Source: Lentiprolixibacter aurantiacus
Lineage (GTDB): Bacteria; Bacteroidota; Bacteroidia; Flavobacteriales; Flavobacteriaceae
Assembly (NCBI RefSeq): GCF_026241225.1
Contig: NZ_JAPFQP010000001.1
Span: 1,426,001 to 1,490,000, forward strand
DNA: 64,000 nucleotides
Direction: 5' to 3'
Position 1 is the first letter of the stretch. Each line of letters starts with the position of its first letter. Position numbers and translations under genes: made by a program. Below, one piece after another: positions 59,769 to 64,000 of this stretch. The notes below the pieces were generated by a model that worked only from the letters and a program-made list of their open reading frames with translations, did not search any database and had not been told where the DNA came from.

Positions 59769-60535
59769 ATGGAATCAGACCCTATATCCTGGCCGAAACC
59801 AATTGGAAGTACTTAAGGGATTTCCGCTACGAGTTGGCTGTGCTTCCCTGGGGTGCCACTGAGGCGCATAATTTTCACCTGCCCTATGGTACGGATAACT
59901 ATGAAGCGGAAGCACTGGCAGCAGAAGCGGCCCGAATAGCCTGGGAGTCCGGAGGGAAATTGGTAGTTCTTCCCGTACTGCCCTTCGGGGTGAATACCGG
60001 CCAATCCGATATTTACCTGGATATGAATCTCAATCCCTCCACACAGCTCGCTGTTTTATCGGATATCGCGCAGACCCTGAGTAGGCAGGGGATTAAAAAA
60101 CTACTCATATTTAACAGCCATGGCGGGAATAATTTTAAACCCCTGGTAAGGGAGCTTGGATTGAAGTTCCCTGATATGTGGATTTCGTTTTCCAACTGGT
60201 TTCAGGCCATGGATAGAAAGACTTTTTTTGAAGAACCCGGTGACCATGCCGATGAGCTGGAGACCAGCCTGATGCTGCACCTCAAGCCGGAATTGATCTT
60301 GCCCAGGAAAGAATGGGGAGATGGCGCCTCAAGGCAGCATAAGATTAAGGCCTTTCGGGAAGGGTGGGCGTGGGCAGAGCGCAAGTGGTCTGAGATCAGC
60401 AATGATACGGGCGTTGGGAACCCTGAAAAGGCAAGTGAAGAAAAAGGCCTGAAGTATTATAAGGCATTAACACAAAAGCTGGGAAGTTTTATGCTGGAGC
60501 TTTGCAAGGCAGATCCTAAAGACCTATACGATTAA
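59765..60535 (+). CDS. Creatininase-family metal-dependent amidohydrolase
   Basis: 256 residues. The creatininase fold is shown by LPWGATEAHNFHLPYGTDNY (metal-binding Glu, His and Asp), LPVLPFGVNTGQSD, IFNSHGGNNFKPL and PGDHADELETSLML. Family members hydrolyse amide bonds of cyclic or formamide-type substrates; the actual substrate is unknown. It is translationally coupled to the upstream membrane desaturase and ends 4 bp from the convergent ACBP gene. Confidence 0.88.
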   Translation: MNGIRPYILAETNWKYLRDFRYELAVLPWGATEAHNFHLPYGTDNYEAEALAAEAARIAWESGGKLVVLPVLPFGVNTGQSDIYLDMNLNPSTQLAVLSDIAQTLSRQGIKKLLIFNSHGGNNFKPLVRELGLKFPDMWISFSNWFQAMDRKTFFEEPGDHADELETSLMLHLKPELILPRKEWGDGASRQHKIKAFREGWAWAERKWSEISNDTGVGNPEKASEEKGLKYYKALTQKLGSFMLELCKADPKDLYD

Positions 60536-60539
60536 CAGG

Positions 60540-60800
60540 CTATCCTTTCCGGAGTTTTGCAACCAGTTCAATATAGTTCTGCATGGCTTCTTCCTGTCCG
60601 ATATCACTGGCCTGTATGAGTGCATTTGCCTTAAAGGCGTTTATCAGAGGTGTTTTGCTACCAGGGTTATCGAAGTTTTCGTTGGCTATCTTGTAGTAAG
60701 CGTAAAGTTTCAGTAATAAATCTGCAGGAATAGGATCTGTGTAACCGTTGATGTAGGTTACAGCTTCCTGAAACTCAAGATAAAGTTTTTCATTCTTCAT
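60540..60800 (-). CDS. Acyl-CoA-binding protein
   Basis: 86 residues, the length of a single ACBP domain: LYLEFQEAVTYINGYTDPI, LLKLYAYYKIANENF, a central helix and EEAMQNYIELVAKL. The usual YGLYKQA stretch is YAYYKIA and the usual WDAW helix is replaced by INAFKANAL, so it is a divergent member; it probably binds medium/long-chain acyl-CoA. It is the last gene of the ftsH-LUD-cdsA-psd-acbp group and overlaps psd by 11 bp. Confidence 0.85.
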   Translation of the reverse strand: MKNEKLYLEFQEAVTYINGYTDPIPADLLLKLYAYYKIANENFDNPGSKTPLINAFKANALIQASDIGQEEAMQNYIELVAKLRKG

Positions 60801-61458
60801 CCTTTTCCTTTAATGTAGCAATACAGGTCTTGGCCCCAACTACCTTCTGGTTGAGTTTTACTGTGATAAGACTGTCCAGAGGCAGTAGCAGGTCTACCCT
60901 GGACCCGAATTTGATAAATCCGGCATCCTCTCCCTGCTGTACATTATCCCCAACTTCTGCGTAGTTTACAATCCTCCGGGCTACCGCCCCGGCTATCTGC
61001 CGATAAAGGACATCCCCAAATTTGGGAGTATTGATTACCACCGTGGTACGCTCATTTTTTTCACTTGACTTCGGGTGCCAGGCAACCAGGTACTTTCCGG
61101 GGTGATATTTGGAATATTTGATTACTCCACTGGCGGCGTATCGGGTAACATGAACATTTATGGGAGACATAAAGATGGAAACCTGCATCCTTTTGTCTTT
61201 AAAGTATTCTTTTTCTTCCACCTCTTCTATGATGACCACTTTGCCATCTACCGGGGCAAGAATCTCGTCAAAGCTTTTAATAGCCACCCTTTTAGGGTTT
61301 CTGAAAAATTGCAATATCAGAATAAGCACTATCAATGCGCCAATCTGCAGTGTATACCTGAGCCAGGCTTCATCCACATAGAAGTTCGCTGCCAGTATAA
61401 TGGCAGCTGTAATGAAGAAAGTGGTTATAATTATACGTTGTCCTTCCTTATGAAACAT
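60790..61458 (-). CDS. psd: Phosphatidylserine decarboxylase family protein
   Basis: Makes phosphatidylethanolamine by decarboxylating phosphatidylserine. 222 residues with two N-terminal membrane helices (IIITTFFITAAIILAANFY, LQIGALIVLILILQFF). The core has LAPVDGKVVIIEEV, SPINVHVTRYAASG and the self-cleaving site FGSRVDLLLP; cleavage between Gly and Ser creates the pyruvoyl group. This short form (Psd type with cleavage at GS) is common in Bacteroidota. It overlaps cdsA by 11 bp. Confidence 0.93.
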   Translation of the reverse strand: MFHKEGQRIIITTFFITAAIILAANFYVDEAWLRYTLQIGALIVLILILQFFRNPKRVAIKSFDEILAPVDGKVVIIEEVEEKEYFKDKRMQVSIFMSPINVHVTRYAASGVIKYSKYHPGKYLVAWHPKSSEKNERTTVVINTPKFGDVLYRQIAGAVARRIVNYAEVGDNVQQGEDAGFIKFGSRVDLLLPLDSLITVKLNQKVVGAKTCIATLKEKDEE

Positions 61459-62251
61459 AAGAAAATATGTTGAGGGTTAAATATGCAAATGGTGCTGCAA
61501 ATATAAGACTATCCAGGCGGTCCAGCATACCGCCGTGACCTGGCAATATGGCACCACTATCTTTTACACCGGCCTGCCTTTTAAGTTTGGATTCCAGTAA
61601 ATCTCCCAGACTCCCCATCAATACGATTACTGTGGCAAGAGTTATCCATTGGGTAAGATCCAGTACAGGCTCGTATCTGGCCAAGAAATACGCTGCCAGT
61701 AAGGTAAAAACAAAACCACCCAAAGTTCCCTCTATGGTTTTTTTGGGAGAAATTGAGGGATAGAGCTTGTGCCTGCCCAGATTTTTTCCTACCAGGTAGG
61801 CAAAGGAATCGTTAACCCAGATTAAAATGAAGATTCCCATGATCAGGAGTTTTGCAAATTCTTTTTCCTTGTACGGGATCATGGTCAGGAAAATACAGCC
61901 ACCCCCAATGTAGAAAAGTCCCGTAATAAACTTCTGATAATTGTAATAGAGTTTCCTCTTCTTAGAAAACAGGTAAAACAGCAGAGTTATGTTCACGGTC
62001 AGGGTAAGGAACATAAGGACATTGATAAGCACCTTATCCTCTATTAAATATATGTATGCCCACCACAAGCCTAAATAGGCAATAAATATGTAGTAACCCC
62101 TCAGGTGTACAAGGCGCTTGTACTCATATAAACAAGCCAGCCCGAAGACCATAAACAGGAAATCGAAGGCATCCGAACTGAGAAAAATCGCTGAAAGCAG
62201 GATTAGCACATACAATGCCCCGGTAAGGAGTCTCCTTAACAATTCTCTCAT
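61448..62251 (-). CDS. cdsA: Phosphatidate cytidylyltransferase
   Basis: Makes CDP-diacylglycerol from phosphatidate and CTP. 267 residues with about seven or eight membrane helices. The CDS signature is nearly complete near the C-terminus: SKLKRQAGVKDSG then ILPGHGGMLDRLDSL, plus SPKKTIEGTLGGF. It directly precedes psd, the next-but-one enzyme of PE synthesis, and follows the LUD gene by 1 bp. Confidence 0.96.
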   Translation of the reverse strand: MRELLRRLLTGALYVLILLSAIFLSSDAFDFLFMVFGLACLYEYKRLVHLRGYYIFIAYLGLWWAYIYLIEDKVLINVLMFLTLTVNITLLFYLFSKKRKLYYNYQKFITGLFYIGGGCIFLTMIPYKEKEFAKLLIMGIFILIWVNDSFAYLVGKNLGRHKLYPSISPKKTIEGTLGGFVFTLLAAYFLARYEPVLDLTQWITLATVIVLMGSLGDLLESKLKRQAGVKDSGAILPGHGGMLDRLDSLIFAAPFAYLTLNIFSYVS

Positions 62252-62252
62252 A

Positions 62253-62864
62253 CTAAAGATCTTCCAGTAATAAGAGATATAAATGCTTGGAACTGCTACC
62301 GTAGGTTAGAAAATCATCCTCGTTGTCTTCGGAAGCCTGAAAATGCTTGATAGTAGTAATGTTGCCTGGGAAACCATCCCTGTACTTGCGTTTGATTGAT
62401 TTTAACCCCTCACCAATGGATTCCACTAACTGACTGGTTGTGGCAAATACAATGACGTTTTCAGGAACTTCGTTAATCTTCTTTTCCTTCAATTGATTGG
62501 AGGATACCAGAATAGAACCGTTTTGAGCTATCAGATGTTCACAGGTAGTGAAAAACACCTCACTTTCGGAAGCCTTGTTCGTAAAGGTGAGGTTTTCTTT
62601 TGAAAAGCGCTCTTCCAGACGTGGATTTAACGTGAAGAAGGGGTGATCGTGCCACCCGTTTTCGTCAAGGATATTCTTAAGGGCTTCGGAGATTTCATCA
62701 AAGGAATCACAGTATAAAAATTTACCGCCATTTGTTTTAAAATGTATGGTAAATTTTTCGTCTACTGGTATCTGGAGGTCGGGCATATGCACCCCTCTGG
62801 TTTCTGCAGTTTCCTTGGAGACCTTTTTTTTGCCTCCCCCGAAAAGTTTATCCCAAAGACCCAT
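62253..62864 (-). CDS. LUD domain protein (LutC/YkgG-like)
   Basis: 203 residues: a basic N-terminal lead (GLWDKLFGGGKKKVSKE), then a LUD domain with FLYCDSFDEISEALKNIL, SEVFFTTCEHLIAQNGSILVSS and FATTSQLVESIGEGLKSIKR, ending SSKHLYLLLLED. LUD proteins are linked to lactate utilisation and sugar/thiolate chemistry in other bacteria; as there is no lutA/lutB nearby, the role here is unknown. It lies between ftsH and cdsA, probably in one operon. Confidence 0.85.
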   Translation of the reverse strand: MGLWDKLFGGGKKKVSKETAETRGVHMPDLQIPVDEKFTIHFKTNGGKFLYCDSFDEISEALKNILDENGWHDHPFFTLNPRLEERFSKENLTFTNKASESEVFFTTCEHLIAQNGSILVSSNQLKEKKINEVPENVIVFATTSQLVESIGEGLKSIKRKYRDGFPGNITTIKHFQASEDNEDDFLTYGSSSKHLYLLLLEDL

Positions 62865-62920
62865 TCGTGTACAGTCAAATCACGTAGCGTCCTTTGTATT
62901 AATAAAAACGCTATACGAAC

Positions 62921-64000
62921 TTATTTATTTTCTTCGGTAGTTTCCTCCTCGGGTGTAAGTTTGTCCGAGGGAATTTCCTGACCTTTTTGATCAAAATGTT
63001 TTTCAAAAGGCCTTCTACCAAAGATTTTTTCCAAATCTTCCTTAAAGATAACCTCTTTTTCCAATAATCGTTCTGCAAGAGCAGTAAGTTTGTCTTTATG
63101 CTCATGAAGTACAGCTATGGCACGCTGATACTGTTCCTCAACAATTTTGGAAATTTCTTCATCTATCTTCTGGGCAGTTTGCTCGCTGTAGGGTTTGGTA
63201 AATCCATACTCACTTTGCCCTGAGGAGTCATAATACGTAAGGTTGCCAATCTCGTCATTCATGCCATAAATGGTAACCATGGCACGGGCCTGTTTGGTAA
63301 CTTTTTCGAGATCGCTTAAGGCTCCGGTAGAGATTTTATCAAATATAACTTTCTCCGCAGCCCGGCCTCCCAGAGTGGCGCACATTTCATCCTGCATCTG
63401 TTCCGGGCGCACTATAAGACGTTCTTCCGGCAGGTACCAGGCCGAACCTAGCGACTGCCCACGAGGTACAATAGTTACCTTAACCAGGGGGGCCGCATGT
63501 TCCAGCATCCAGCTTACCGTGGCATGCCCAGCTTCGTGATAGGCAATGGTTCGCTTTTCCTCGGGTGTGATAATTTTGTTTTTCTTCTCCAGTCCTCCTA
63601 CAATACGGTCTACCGCATCAAGGAAGTCCTGTTTGCTCACCGCCTTTTTCTCTTTCCTTGCTGCGATAAGGGCTGCTTCATTGCATACGTTGGCGATATC
63701 TGCCCCTGAGAATCCCGGGGTTTGCCTTGCCAGGAAATCGAGATCCAGGGTTTCCGAGGTCTTAATTGGTCTCAGGTGGACTTCAAATATTTCCTTGCGC
63801 TCACGTATATCCGGAAGGTCTACATAGATCTGGCGATCGAACCTCCCTGCACGCATCAGGGCTTTATCCAGCACATCTGCGCGGTTGGTAGCGGCCAGTA
63901 CAATTACATTGGTGTTGGTGCCAAAACCATCCATCTCGGTTAACAGCTGATTCAGGGTATTTTCCCTTTCGTCATTAGAACCGGTAATATTATTCTTCCC
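62921..64000 (-). CDS. ftsH: ATP-dependent membrane zinc protease FtsH, partial
   Basis: Inner-membrane AAA+ protease for quality control of membrane proteins. Only the C-terminal about 359 residues are inside the window; the frame continues past base 64000, so the N-terminal membrane anchors and Walker motifs are missing here. Seen: the second region of homology (ATNRADVLDKALMRAGRFDR), the zinc site YHEAGHATVSW, LPEERLIVRPEQMQDEMCATLGGRAAE (split: RPEQMQDEM, LGGRAAEKVIF) and a C-terminal low-complexity tail TPEEETTEENK. Confidence 0.97.
   Translation of the reverse strand, partial: GKNNITGSNDERENTLNQLLTEMDGFGTNTNVIVLAATNRADVLDKALMRAGRFDRQIYVDLPDIRERKEIFEVHLRPIKTSETLDLDFLARQTPGFSGADIANVCNEAALIAARKEKKAVSKQDFLDAVDRIVGGLEKKNKIITPEEKRTIAYHEAGHATVSWMLEHAAPLVKVTIVPRGQSLGSAWYLPEERLIVRPEQMQDEMCATLGGRAAEKVIFDKISTGALSDLEKVTKQARAMVTIYGMNDEIGNLTYYDSSGQSEYGFTKPYSEQTAQKIDEEISKIVEEQYQRAIAVLHEHKDKLTALAERLLEKEVIFKEDLEKIFGRRPFEKHFDQKGQEIPSDKLTPEEETTEENK

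Overview
The window is a 64 kb stretch of a Bacteroidota chromosome, most likely a marine member of the Flavobacteriaceae. The evidence is a type IX secretion plug protein and two substrates with type B sorting tails, a complete Na+-translocating NADH:quinone reductase operon (nqrABCDEF) with its flavin transferase, Bacteroidota-type promoters (TTTG, about 19 bp, TAnnTTTG), many Gln/Asn signal-peptide junctions, CRY-DASH and FeS photolyases, and kynurenine-pathway genes. I saw no tRNA, rRNA, insertion sequence, prophage or CRISPR array. Most of the window is compact housekeeping sequence. Both ends cut a gene: pruA on the left and ftsH on the right.

Layout. 1-3.1 kb (minus strand): pruA (partial), apaG and the T9SS plug gene. 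3.2-10.7 kb (plus): nqrA-F, a small conserved protein and apbE. 10.7-14.3 kb (minus): gpmI-map-methyltransferase operon and a 55-residue membrane protein. 14.4-16.0 kb: an M48 and an M15 peptidase. 16.1-25.8 kb (minus): two head-to-tail two-gene cassettes. Each has a very long fibrous secreted protein followed by a paralogous secreted protein with a T9SS type B tail. One fibre is an Asn-at-d trimeric coiled-coil type (76 heptads); the other is a collagen-like fibre (about 334 uninterrupted Gly-X-Y triplets). This is the most unusual part of the window. 26.1-31.5 kb (plus): two carboxypeptidase-regulatory-like proteins, a DUF6702-like protein, an M1 peptidase, a TatA-like protein and a PAP2 phosphatase. 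31.4-41.8 kb: O-methyltransferase, GNAT, kynU, an MFS transporter, a lipoprotein, ClpP, a light-repair operon (flavin reductase, DUF2256, CRY-DASH, FeS photolyase) and kmo. 41.8-52.9 kb: a degenerate zinc-ribbon coiled-coil protein, Nif3, lpxK, a TPR hybrid histidine kinase, lipA, two ECF sigma factors with an anti-sigma factor, murB and an aminotransferase. 53-60.5 kb: an aspartyl protease with PDZ, DUF1573, valS (with a possible attenuator in its leader), an unknown secreted protein, a sterol-desaturase-family protein and a creatininase-family protein. 60.5-64 kb (minus): ACBP, psd, cdsA, a LUD protein and ftsH (partial).

How the genes fit together. Nqr and ApbE form one respiratory unit: ApbE attaches FMN to NqrB and NqrC. 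The plug protein belongs to the secretion system that would export the two type B tailed proteins of the fibre cassettes. KynU and Kmo are two steps of tryptophan/kynurenine breakdown. Psd, CdsA and ACBP concern phospholipid and acyl-CoA metabolism next to the membrane protease FtsH. The remaining genes are cell wall, translation and stress functions. All functional calls come from reading motifs and gene order; no database search was run.
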